Part shown: piece by piece, positions 33,534-43,202 of the stretch
How the letters are laid out: each line of letters begins with the position of its first letter
Position numbering within the stretch: position 1 is the stretch's first letter
Assembly (NCBI GenBank): GCA_036936605.1
Contig: JAUPFV010000003.1
Span: 100,697,278-100,761,277 of the forward strand
Length of the DNA stretch: 64,000 bases
DNA from: Limnanthes douglasii subsp. nivea
Lineage: Eukaryota > Streptophyta > Magnoliopsida > Brassicales > Limnanthaceae
Direction of reading: 5' to 3'
Notes under the pieces: generated by a model
Databases searched by the model: none
Told to the model about the DNA's origin: nothing
What the model saw: only the letters and a program-made list of their open reading frames with translations
Made by a program: the position numbers and the translations under genes

Positions 33534-34892
33534 TTGGCAACCATAGCATATACGGAGTCATATCCATGGATCCATGTGCTCGAAAGCCCCTCTATTCAAC
33601 TTAGTAAGGGTAAAAAAGAGGAAATTTTTGAAATACAAGTGAAACGGCCTCGAGACTGGAGGTTTCCTCTCCTACAATATCTCTCCGATGGTGTCGTACC
33701 TCCAGATAAATCACTAGCCAGAACATTGAAACACAAGGCTCGTGGTTTCATCATATTGAGAGAAGTGTTGTACAAAAAGTCCTACAGTAAACCTCTCCTG
33801 CGTTGTTTGGGGGATGAAGAGTCACAAGTGGTCCTCTCCGAATTGCATGATGGTGAGGGATCAGCCCATTGTGGATTTAGAGCTTTAACAAGAAGAGTTT
33901 TACTCTCCGGTTACTATTGGCCATCAGTCATGAAAGATGCTAAGGAATTGGTGAGGAGGTGTGACCCATGCCAGAGGTACAACAATGAAATTCATGTACC
34001 AGCCATTCCTTTAGAGTCAATTTCTGAGCCCATTCCTTTTGCTCGATGGGGATTGGATTTAGTAGGTCCTCTCCCTGTGGCGTCCGGAGGGCGCAAAACT
34101 ATAATTGTGGCCATTGACTACTTCTCGAAGTGGATAGAAGCAGCCCCTCTAGCAGGGACAACATCAAAAGCTGTTATAAAATTCATTCTATCCAACATAT
34201 GTTGCAGATTTGGTGTCCCACAGAAAATAACAACAGACAATGGGCCACAGTTCGACAATAGAGAAATGGAGAGCTTCTGTGCTTCAAGGGGTATACAGCA
34301 TTGTTTTTCTTCACCTTTCCACCCACAAGCGAATGGGCAAGTTGAAGTGGCTAATAGAACTATACTGTCCGGTTTAAAGAAGAATTTGGAAGGGGCTGCT
34401 GGGAAGTGGCCTAGTTATCTACAAGAAGTCTTGTGGGCCTACCGGACAACGCCTGGGGCTGCAACACAAGAGTCACCCTTTGCCTTGGTCTATGGGATGG
34501 ATGCAGTAGCCCCCATAGAGAAGACCCTCCCCTCCTTTCGTGTTCACAACTTCTCCAAACACGCTAACGAGGTGGCAATCAGAGGTCAACTTGATTTGAT
34601 AGAAGAAAGACGGGTTAAAGCTCACCTTAGAGTTGCACACTATCAGGGCTTGATGAGAAGCAGGTTTGCTTCCAAAGTTAAAAGAAGAGATTTCCAACCA
34701 GGGGATAAAGTATTAAGGAAGGTCTTCTTACACACTAAAGAAAAGCTCTTCGGAAAGCTGGCCCCAACTTGGGAGGGTCCGTATATGGTTGTTGAAAGAA
34801 TTAAGCCTGGAACTTATTGGTTGGAAGACAAAGATGGCAGAGTTCTAACTCATCCTTCAAATATTGAGCATCTCCGGATGTACTTGGAATAG
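33534..34892 (+). CDS. Integrase of Tat-B2
   Basis: Open frame of about 452 residues, the most intact domain in the window. The zinc finger has His105, His112, Cys143 and Cys146; the core has Asp195 (AIDYFSKW), Asp235 (TTDNGPQF) and Glu271 (NGQVEV), with 35 residues between the last two. The C-terminal part (GDKVLRKVF, then APTWEGPYMV) ends IEHLRMYLE; no chromodomain is seen. It would insert the cDNA, giving 5-bp duplications. It is read through a frameshift from the preceding RNase H frame. Confidence 0.93.
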   Translation: MATIAYTESYPWIHVLESPSIQLSKGKKEEIFEIQVKRPRDWRFPLLQYLSDGVVPPDKSLARTLKHKARGFIILREVLYKKSYSKPLLRCLGDEESQVVLSELHDGEGSAHCGFRALTRRVLLSGYYWPSVMKDAKELVRRCDPCQRYNNEIHVPAIPLESISEPIPFARWGLDLVGPLPVASGGRKTIIVAIDYFSKWIEAAPLAGTTSKAVIKFILSNICCRFGVPQKITTDNGPQFDNREMESFCASRGIQHCFSSPFHPQANGQVEVANRTILSGLKKNLEGAAGKWPSYLQEVLWAYRTTPGAATQESPFALVYGMDAVAPIEKTLPSFRVHNFSKHANEVAIRGQLDLIEERRVKAHLRVAHYQGLMRSRFASKVKRRDFQPGDKVLRKVFLHTKEKLFGKLAPTWEGPYMVVERIKPGTYWLEDKDGRVLTHPSNIEHLRMYLE

Positions 34893-34952
34893 CACTTGTG
34901 TAAATATTTACTTGTTTAAACATCCATGTAAATATTTGGGGGCATACTCTTT

Positions 34953-34974
34953 CCTCCCTGGTGGCACGGGGAGG
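34953..34974 (+). other. Conserved post-pol hairpin of Tat-B2
   Basis: CCTCCCTG pairs with CGGGGAGG (8 bp, one G-T), loop GTGGCA, 61 bases after the pol stop. The box TTTAATGAGGT follows at 34976-34986. The stem is identical to that in Tat-A although the loop differs. Confidence 0.72.
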
Positions 34975-35378
34975 TTTTAATGAGGTGTCCGGGCGGTTGA
35001 ATAAAATTCGATGCCTTCTTAAAAATTTTCTAAGTGTTTTTAAAGTTTTATCCCTTGTCATACTATCCGGACTGAAATATCTAAGGGCTATTTAAACTCT
35101 AGCCGAAGAATTTAAACACTCTCACAATGCAACAACTAAAGGCTGCTTAAACTCTGGCTATCAAAATTAAAACGAACAATGAAAGAAGATGATGGTTGTA
35201 CAGAACAGAGATATTCATTAAAATAAATAAATTGCCTTGGCCTTCCAAGGACTTTTAAATAGTCAAGATACAACACAAAAAGCCTGTCCGAACAAACACC
35301 GGACACCATTACAAAAAGAGTGCCTTGGCCTTCCAAGGACTTTAGTCTGAATAAAAAATAAACAAAGTAGATCGTAAG
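34975..35378. other. Spacer between convergent pol and antisense gene of Tat-B2
   Basis: No coding frame is supported. A short direct repeat (GCCTTGGCCTTCCAAGGACTT) occurs at about 35232-35252 and 35322-35342. Polyadenylation of both convergent transcripts would be expected here. Confidence 0.5.
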
Positions 35379-38376
35379 TTAAGGTTGAGCCTTTGAAGAT
35401 GGCTCACCTTCATCTACCTTCTTACCTTTAAAATCGCTTTCACCTTCATCAACCTTCTTCTTTCCCTTGGGATCATCTTCCTCCTTGTCTGGGCTCTCTC
35501 CGGTCCTCTCTTCATCATCGGATGAGGAAGCACTGGAGACTCCATACTAATCCTCTTCGGCCATTGTATGATGTGGAAGGTCATCATCGTCTACATAAAG
35601 CCACAAGTCCCCTAGGTTCCTCTTCGGAAATTTTTCATGAAAGAGTAGAACCATGTCAGACCTCACCTTCTCAAGCAATAGCTCTTCGCTTTTAATCATC
35701 TGGTTGGCATAGGCATTGATCTTGGCTTGGATCATAGCCTTTTGATCCCTTAACAAAGTGGTTTTCTCCTCGGCAGCCTTGGATGCTGCATTCTCAAGAG
35801 CAATCTTGTCAGTAGTTAGGTTGGTGATAATCTTGTCCTTTGCCTTGGTCTCTTCTTTTGAGGCAGTAAGGTCTTTCTCCACATCGGACAGCTTCTCCCG
35901 GAGGTCTCTAATGGTTTCCTCTAGAGTGGCAACTTTTGTGGTGCTTTCCTCCTGATTCCTCTTCAACTCCTCATTTGCTTCCTTTAGCATGTCAGCATTG
36001 GCAGTAGCAGTGCGAAGGTCTTCGGACAGCTTTTCCTTCTCAGACTTGAGGTCTTTGATGATGTCTGCTTGACCCCGAACTTGTCTCTCCAGTGTAAGTA
36101 CCGGCTGCACGTTGCTTAGCAAGGAGTGGGCTATGGTGTCCTTTTCACTAGAGACAATGAAAGTCTTACCATTGAAGTTAACCGTATTGGAGCTGCTCGG
36201 AGGAATGTAAGGCCCTGCGAAGTCGTCTCTGGGGAGTTTGAGGAAGTATTCACCAAGCTCACCAAGACCGGTGATGTCGACTCCATCAATGTTGAGATCT
36301 CCTCCCTCAACCTCATCGGTATGAAAGTCCCTTGGGATCTCTTCGGCGTGTGTTAGGTCAGAAGGGTCAGCCTGGAAAGAAGGCTCCGGATCCCGGAGAG
36401 CAAGCTCATCTCCCTTAGCAGTCTTTTTCTTCTTGGCTACCCGGTCTGCGCCTTCACCTCCTTGTTTGCGAATCCTCTTGGAAGCCCTTGGAGGTTTTGG
36501 GAGGTCTGCTTCCTGTCTTTCGGTCTCTTGCTCCACCACTTGCAAGAGAGCAGCATCGATTCGGCTCTGGGCCGGCCCCTCCGGGTCTGTTGGAGCATCC
36601 TTCTCAACATCAGCAGGATTAGCATCACTCGCCACCTTTTTTCCTTTCTTCTTGCCCTTCATTTTGCTTAGGGCTTTGGCCCGGCCTGGCAGGAAGAGTG
36701 TCCCATCTGGTTCATGGGTCCTCTTAAGCACAGTGTCCGGAGAAGGCTGGGTGGTGAGCTCCTCCCAAGTCAAGTCTCTCCGACCTTTGGTGTTCCACAT
36801 GTGAGACCTTGCCAAGTCTCCACTGGTGAAAGCAGCGTGGAATCGGTTCCCCCATTCCTCAGCAGCCCAGGCATTAATCCTGCCATAGGTAACCTGCCCG
36901 GCCTTCAAGTAATCACCGAACTCCTTAGGAAGTTCTGTTAAGACAAAAGAAAGACCAGTTAATTTAAACCAACTTTAAGAAGGAAGAAGTAGACAAAGAT
37001 TTAAAGTGGGAGACTTACGGTCACTCCTCCACCTGCTTCTGAGGAGGCTTGGGTTCTCTCCGGACTTGATCTTCTTTCCGTTTTCCCAAGCGCCACTAAC
37101 GAACAAAAACTAGCTCCTCCATTTACTCTCAGACTCCAACAGATCATCAACGGCTTTGAAACTGTCCCCCATATTGAAGTGGTAGAAGGGGAATTGGTGA
37201 TGTTTGCAAAGATTGGCCACTGCAGCAAACTCTTCCATAGGAAGAGGGATCCCGGACAGCCTTGATGCCATGATGCATGACATAAGAGTATACCAAGCAT
37301 TGGGGCTCAGCTGGCTCAGACAGAGTTTGATCAGATGAAAATATCTGACAATCTCTGGGTCCAATGGGAATCTGAGTTCCCAATTAAATAGCTCCGTGAA
37401 GATGACTATTTCATTCAGCTTGCAATCCATAGGAGTTTCAGGATCTATGGGAATCCTTATCTTCACATTTTCTGGGATCCCCCTTTTTGTGCGCATTCGA
37501 CCCAGTTCAGCCGTATGGATGAATGCATATTTGGTCTTCTGTAAGGCCAAGAGGTATTTGAGTTCGACCCTGTGAAAACAAGGCCCCACCTTCCCTTCGA
37601 GACACTCCGGCAGCTCCGGATGCCTCAAGCACAGTTTTTCTTTGCCTTTATCTTTTTTGGCAGCAGCAGTATTACTAGTTTGACCGGAGGGCTCAGACTC
37701 GAAAGGGACTTCTTCAGCAGAGTCCTTCATTCTTTCCTCCATGATCGTTGGAGGAATATCAGTGGCAGTGGCCCGGGGAGAATTCAAACTTAGCTCATCA
37801 TGGCTTCCGGGCTGTTGATCTTCAGTGTTTCCTTGACCTCTAGTCTCAGGCTGGAGCTCTGAGGCAGAGACCTCTCTTCGAAGTGCTGGGCTGCTAGTCT
37901 CCGGACCAGGAAGTCTTTCCCGGGGAGCTCTGATAGGCACTTCAGACCCAGAGCTGCTATTTTTTGCCCCCGATTTTGAGGGAGTGTTCTTAGAGGCTTG
38001 CCCCTTAACCAGCCGATTCTTTCTTCGGTCGACTAACTTTTCCGGGGAGTGCTCCATGTCTGATCCCATCGCTATGAAGGGTGAGGGTTTTTTGAAGCTA
38101 GTGGCAGTTACTCCTGGTTCGACGATGGATTCTGATTCCTGAACAGAGGAACCAGAGATGATGGGGGAAAGGCTAGGTTGGAATAACTTTCTAGGCTTAG
38201 TGCCTTTGGAGGAAGAAGATCCTATCCGACTCTGCAGCAGAGGAGACTGGTCTGTCAACAGGCGAAGTAGGTAACCCTGCTGCGATTCGTCTTTCCTTCT
38301 CAACTCTTTGTGCCTTCTCCAACTCAGAAAGGTTGAGCCACCCGCCTTTGATCAAAGCAGTCCTTGCTGTAAACAT
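35379..38376 (-). pseudogene. Antisense accessory gene of Tat-B2 (about 970 codons, two exons)
   Basis: ATG at 38376 (MFTARTALIKGGWLN). The N-terminal acidic, Ser/Pro-rich part has a frameshift near 38225. The core at about 37600-37080 carries LFNWELRFPLDPEIVRYF and FLFVSGAWEN, with a CAG-to-TAG stop at 37112-37110. The intron is 37018-36935. Exon 2 has INAWAAEEWGNRFHAAF, Lys-rich KMKGKKKGKK, an acidic region and a coiled coil (about 36080-35640). A stop at 35549-35547 precedes 55 more in-frame codons to TAA at 35381-35379. The core resembles the plant Transposase_28-type family; role unknown. Three repairable-looking defects suggest recent loss. Confidence 0.8.
36935..37018 (-). other. Intron of the Tat-B2 antisense gene
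   Basis: Minus strand: donor GTAAGTCTCC, T-rich tract and acceptor TTGTCTTAACAG; 84 nt. Splicing in phase 1 joins RWRSD to QLPKEFGDYLKAGQ in frame. Both splice sites are intact. Confidence 0.78.
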
Positions 38377-38474
38377 AAACTATCAAGAAAATCTTTGCTT
38401 TAGAGAGAGAAATCTCTAAGAAAATATGCAGAGTAAATATGAAAGAGATAGTAAAACAGTAGAAAGTGAGTTTG

Positions 38475-38656
38475 AATTTATAGTAATTCTGAAAAAGGAA
38501 GTTGATTCCTAGGAGAATTCGAAAAGTTTGGCAATGATTAAAAGACGGCGCTTATGTCACCATCTGTAATTAAAGAGGTTGTTTTTCGAAGAAGGTGGGT
38601 TCGAAATTCAAGGTGAAAAAACGGCTGAAGCAACCAATCAGAGTGTGACATGTGTC
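38475..38656 (-). promoter_or_regulatory. Promoter-like block of the Tat-B2 antisense gene
   Basis: TATA box TATAAATT on the minus strand (38475-38482) about 100 bases before the ATG, and a degenerate G-box GACATGTGTC (38647-38656) at the position of GACACGTGTC in Tat-B1. The change is C to T in the central CpG. Confidence 0.55.
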
Positions 38657-38820
38657 CCACGATCTCTGGCAAAAAACCGTTTGGATTCATCAAGCTTTAT
38701 CTGTCCGGATAAAACCATAAAGCAATTAAACCTCTCCGGATGAGAACTACCCCTCATATCGGACTGTTTTTTAGGTTTTTGACAAAGAGAATTTGAACAA
38801 ACACCTAAAAAAGGGGCTCC

Positions 38821-39230
38821 TGATAAGTCTGAATTCGGCCTGCTCCCCGTACAGGGACAGATTGGTCCAACCTCTCCGGATACCGGACAGCTCACTTCGA
38901 ATAACTAGCCTATAGGACTGTTCGAACTATGACAAAAGTACTAAAATACCTAAACACTTCTTGACTAAGCTACTTGCTCTCCTACTTAGAGCTCATGGGT
39001 CTTTTAACATGACCCGGGTCCATTAAACATGACCCGAAAGCCCATAAGGGCCCAAACGTCAGGGTATAAATACCCAACCACCTGCATTAAGTGTAAAAAA
39101 TGAGGATTAACTGCTACCAAGCTGCTTAATTATCTCTCTACTCTCTACTTTAAACACATAACACCCACATACTTCCTTAAACACCAACTGAAATTACTAG
39201 CCTACCCTCAGGCGATTATTATCCACACCA
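38821..39230 (+). repeat. 3' LTR of Tat-B2
   Basis: 410 bp, preceded by the polypurine tract AAAAAAGGGGCTCC (38807-38820) and followed by the target duplication GTAAT. TATA box at 39065-39072. About 98% identical to the 5' LTR by hand alignment. Confidence 0.95.
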
Positions 39231-39235
39231 GTAAT

Positions 39236-40108
39236 GACCATCGTCTCATATTAATTTAGATCTCTAAGTTATGTCTATGCTATTTCAAAATCATGTATTG
39301 AGCTCTACGAAAATGATTAAAACTGATGAAGATGCTGGATCGAGAAGTCGTTGAAAATGTATGGTATAAAGGTTAATTGTCTCCTGGAAAACCAAGAATT
39401 TCATTTTGGAATTGCTAGGATTGGTTCTTGAGATTTCCAATTCAATCGTATTTGTTCATATGTTATCGGTTTAATTTTGGAATTAAATATTCTTCAACTA
39501 TTTATAGGGCCAGTGTGGTTGCATCCATTATTTTGTGTGCCCCTTTCATGGTAACCATAGTCCAGTATACCATTGAATCTAAGGATTCACTAGAGGGTTA
39601 GATAGTTGCTATTTACAGGGATATTAGGTTCATGGACTGGAAAAGATATTACTATGACGAGTATTTGGTACACGTCCTTAATGGTTCGATGGGTACCATG
39701 TGGGATCGTACCTGGATCCAACTCGCTTTGTCGCTTCATTTTGATGATGGTGAGAATACATTCGGCTCCTCTTATTTGTCTGGGAAAATTCCCACTTAGA
39801 GTGGTGACAGTTTTATTTGCTTATCAATTTACGTTCAAACTAGTTTCTTGAATATTTTGCCCGTAGAAGTTCGGCATGAGAGCGGTAAGCTCGATGTTCT
39901 TTCCTCGGCGATTAGTTCGGATAAAAGCATACAATTATACAATGGATGCAAATGTGTCATCACTTTCAGTATAATTTTCTAACTAATAAGGGTGATGAAC
40001 AACATATCTTAGCCATTCCATACGGGTGCATGTTTCTTACAAATATAAAGTTTTTTTCCTCAAAAAAGATTTTAACCGACGAGGGTTGTAACGAAGAAAT
40101 AATGAGAA
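39236..40108. other. Older flanking DNA right of Tat-B2
   Basis: This continues 28938-29604 once Tat-B2 is removed. An 81-codon plus frame (39606-39851) is not recognised. No repeat or RNA gene seen. Confidence 0.5.
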
Positions 40109-40854
40109 TGTGTCAGGGAACCCATCAACACACGAACAAGATCCGACCCAGCCCTAACAAGAATCGCTAGGCCGAATCTTAGCTACTTAGCCGAATCAAT
40201 GACTAATAATTGGCGAACATTTACCCAATAGGTTGTAGAAGGTAATACGAGCATCGCCTCTTACCTTATTTCCAAAAAAACGTTAACAATAAAAACATAA
40301 AGTAAACAATCGCACAACAAGAGATTTAACATAGTTCAGATCGTGAATAAATCTTACATCCACGGGAAACAGACACTTCTGTTATAAATAAGTAGGTTAC
40401 AGAAAGACTCCCAAACACAAACGACTCCATCACTCTTTGAAACAAAGGATGATGTGATTCACATAACCCTCTTTTCAGTGTTTATCTCTCATCTCACTTA
40501 TCTTTCAAAAGCCATAGAGCTAATTTCTCTCTTTGATGAAATATGCAGCTCAGATCTCGTCTCGTCGCACATTGCAAAACTATATCTTCTTTTATTGATA
40601 GGCGAGTTATGATAAATCTTAATTAATTAATTAATTAAGAGATCTAATTAATATAGAAGACCAAATTAATAGGAAATGTAATTAATATAAAATACCAAAT
40701 TAATAGGAAATCTAATTAATATATAATACTAAATTAATATAAAGTTTAATTAATATTAAAAAATCTAATTAATATAAGAAATCTAAAATTAATATAGCAA
40801 ACTAATTTAGAAAAGAAGATTATGTTTCATGTTACTTTTATCCTACGTTTAATA
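40109..40854 (-). repeat. LTR-like direct repeat, left copy
   Basis: It begins TGTGTCAGGGAACCC and ends near TTTAATA. It aligns over its whole length to 41785-42654, with a tail of irregular AATTAATAT units separated by GAAGACCAAATTAAT-like spacers. Confidence 0.75.
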
Positions 40855-40948
40855 ATTCTTCACCTAGTCTTACGGTAGCTCCAATATTTATTACCCCGAT
40901 GCTTCAACTACTCACTAGAAAAAAAATCCACCTACATATCTTGAGTGA

Positions 40949-41638
40949 TCAATTCCCATGCAGTCTGCGAACTCTCTGAGAATATACCAGTCTCTCAACC
41001 TTCCATCGAATAAAGCGGTAGTAACATCCATCTGGCCCAATATCAGACTGAGCAACACTTGACAAGTGCTCCATAGTTTGAACATTCAAAACCTTTGACC
41101 CATCAAACTTTAAATCAAGACCCAAACCAAAAAATGGTTCAACTTCATTTTCAAAGGCCAAGCCTGAAACTAGCTTGAAAACAAATTTTGTAGAGGTATC
41201 CACATTTCCACCCTTATGTTCAACTCCATCTCAAATCCAGCTCCACCTCCGGCACCTATTACATCTCCACGACGACCGAAAGTTTAGGGGCTCATGTTGA
41301 CAATGTAAGCTGTCCAAAACAATTTATTCACTCAATCTCTTGTGTTGCCCAGCCGTCGGAAGCATAACCCTTACTCCAAGTAAGCTACGACTCATATTCT
41401 CAACTATTTCATGCTTCAAGGCACTCTTCAAGATTTTGCGCCTATGCATACCAAATTTAGAACGATATCTAATGAATGGTCGGTTCACTAATACCAAGTC
41501 ATTGTCAGTCTTAAACCTCTTCAAGTACTTCCTAGGTTGAATCTCCACCTGCTTCGACCAGCCTTTAACTGTGTCCAGTCGAATCCCAGCTGATTTATTC
41601 CCCACATTAGACGCACATTCGATTATGGACACATTCAT
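40949..41638 (-). pseudogene. Unrecognised coding-like sequence inside the LTR pair
   Basis: Two minus-strand frames, 104 codons (41638-41324; MNVSIIECASNVGNKSAGIR, then KRFKTDNDLVLVNRPFIRYR) and 84 codons (41203-40949; FVFKLVSGLAFENEVEPF, then SDIGPDGCYYRFIRW). Their composition is protein-like rather than AT-rich noise, and they match no retrotransposon domain I know. A captured host gene fragment is possible. I do not recognise the parent gene. Confidence 0.4.
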
Positions 41639-41784
41639 TCAATGTATAGCTTCAATCTAATACTTCCCTCGAGGAATCCATCATTATGATTGCGCTTAAC
41701 TTTACTCCAAGATCCACGATCTTCTTCTTTCTACTTTGTATTTTTCACCAACAACAAATATTTATATTCGCTCTTCACGCTCAC

Positions 41785-42654
41785 TGTGCCACTAATAAGG
41801 GAACCCATCAGTATCCAAATAAGATCCGACCCAACCCTAACAAGACTCGCTAGACCAAATCTTAGCCACTTAGCCAAAGCAGTGACAAAGAATTGGCAAA
41901 CACCTACCCGAGAGGTTGTATGAGGTAATACGAGCTCCGACTCTTACCTTATTTCAAAAATAAAGTTAACAAGAAAAACATAAAGTAAACAATAATATGA
42001 CAAGATATTTAACGTGTTTCGGATCGTGAAGAGATCCTACATCCACGAGCAACAAACATTTCTTCTATAAATAATTAGGTTACAAAAAGACTCATAAACA
42101 CAAAGGATGAAATCACTCTTTGTAACAAAAGATGACGTGATTCACAGAACCTCTCTTCAGAATTTATATATCACCTCACTTGTCTATGAAAAGACCTAGA
42201 GCTAGTTTATCTCTTTAAATAAATATGTAACTCGCATCTCGTCTCATCACAGATTGCAAAGCTATATCTTCTTCCATTTATAAACTAGCTGTAATAAATC
42301 TTAATTCATTAATTAAGGAATCTAATTAATATAGAAGACCAAATTAATATGAAATATAATTAATAAAAAAGACCAAATTAATAATAAATCTAATTAATAT
42401 AGAATAGTGAATTAATATAAAAATAATCCAATCAATATAAATATTACACTCAATACAACCTCCAATTAATATTTAATATCCAATTAATATAATAAATCTA
42501 ATTAAATATAAAATATATAATTAATATATAATTAATATATATATATATATATATAAATCTAATTAATATGGTAGACTCATTTAAAAAAAGGTTATATTTC
42601 ACATTACTTTTAGTCTAGGTTATATTTCACATTACTTTTAGTCTACATGTAACA
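41785..42654 (-). repeat. LTR-like direct repeat, right copy
   Basis: 870 bp; longer than the left copy because of extra AATTAATAT units, an AT run (42535-42555) and a duplicated TATATTTCACATTACTTTTA segment near 42590-42640. It ends ATGTAACA. Confidence 0.75.
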
Positions 42655-43202
42655 GAAGAGTAAACCTCAAAACTTGTAGGAATCTAACCATAATTGGGTG
42701 GGTAGATCTTCTGAAAAATAATATGTGACTATGATGGGACCTTTCTTTGTTATACTAAAATTTCAGAAATATACCCAAAATAAAGATTAATAAAAAGAAA
42801 ATGCTCACCTGAATGGTTCTAATCGTAGTTAAGCTAGTAGCTCAAGAACATTGGTTTTGACTCGATATAGTGCTCGAAACTGCTACGGACAAAAACGAGA
42901 ACAATAGATTGGTCCTGTTCATATACAACGTACTTCAAGTTATAGTCTTACCTCAATTATCTTACAAAAGGTAGAGGAGGTACTGATAAAAATATAATGG
43001 TAGGTTTTAGCTCAGTGATGTTGATGGTGTGAATAAGACTTTCATGAAGAAATAAATTACAAGTAAACTTTTGTTAGTACAGTCTAAAGCCCAAAAACAC
43101 TCGATGCTTATTTGTACTGCCTATAAATATAACCACCACCCTTACTTTTGAGAGATGAATATTTTGGAAACTTACTTTATGCCTCTTGCTTTCCACATTC
43201 CT
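42655..43202. other. Flank between LTR element and LINE, with a TATA box
   Basis: Mostly AT-rich. A good TATA box TATAAATA lies at 43123-43130, about 80 bases before the LINE. The sequence resumes at 49387 after the LINE and may be an old LTR or promoter split by it. No coding frame. Confidence 0.4.

Larger units (their letters stand above)
29605..39230 (+). mobile_element. Tat-B2: young, nearly complete Tat-lineage Ty3/gypsy element
   Basis: The perfect 5-bp duplication GTAAT flanks it (29600-29604, 39231-39235). LTRs are about 410 bp with about eight substitutions and one 1-bp gap between them. Order: LTR, primer site, gag, protease, RT, RNase H, second RNase H, integrase, hairpin, antisense gene, polypurine tract, LTR. 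gag has an internal deletion, and the polyprotein has three in-frame stops and frameshifts, so this copy is not autonomous. Confidence 0.96.
40109..42654 (-). mobile_element. Non-autonomous LTR element with unusual internal sequence
   Basis: Two direct repeats (40109-40854 and 41785-42654) bracket 930 bp without gag or pol. The repeats contain the cgtgaa--gatc-tacatccacg-type segment and TATAAATA region seen in antisense orientation in copia LTRs, which suggests minus orientation. No TGGTATCAGAGC site is visible next to either repeat and no clear 5-bp duplication was found. It could also be a segmental duplication. Confidence 0.6.

Noticed and set aside
36433..36804. 123-codon plus-strand frame inside the antisense gene
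   Set aside because: A shadow of the antisense coding frame, which is the one conserved in Tat-B1.
35379..38376. Antisense gene as a DNA transposase
   Set aside because: The similarity is only to a family whose name contains 'transposase'; I see no DDE or other catalytic pattern, and the gene sits inside an LTR element.
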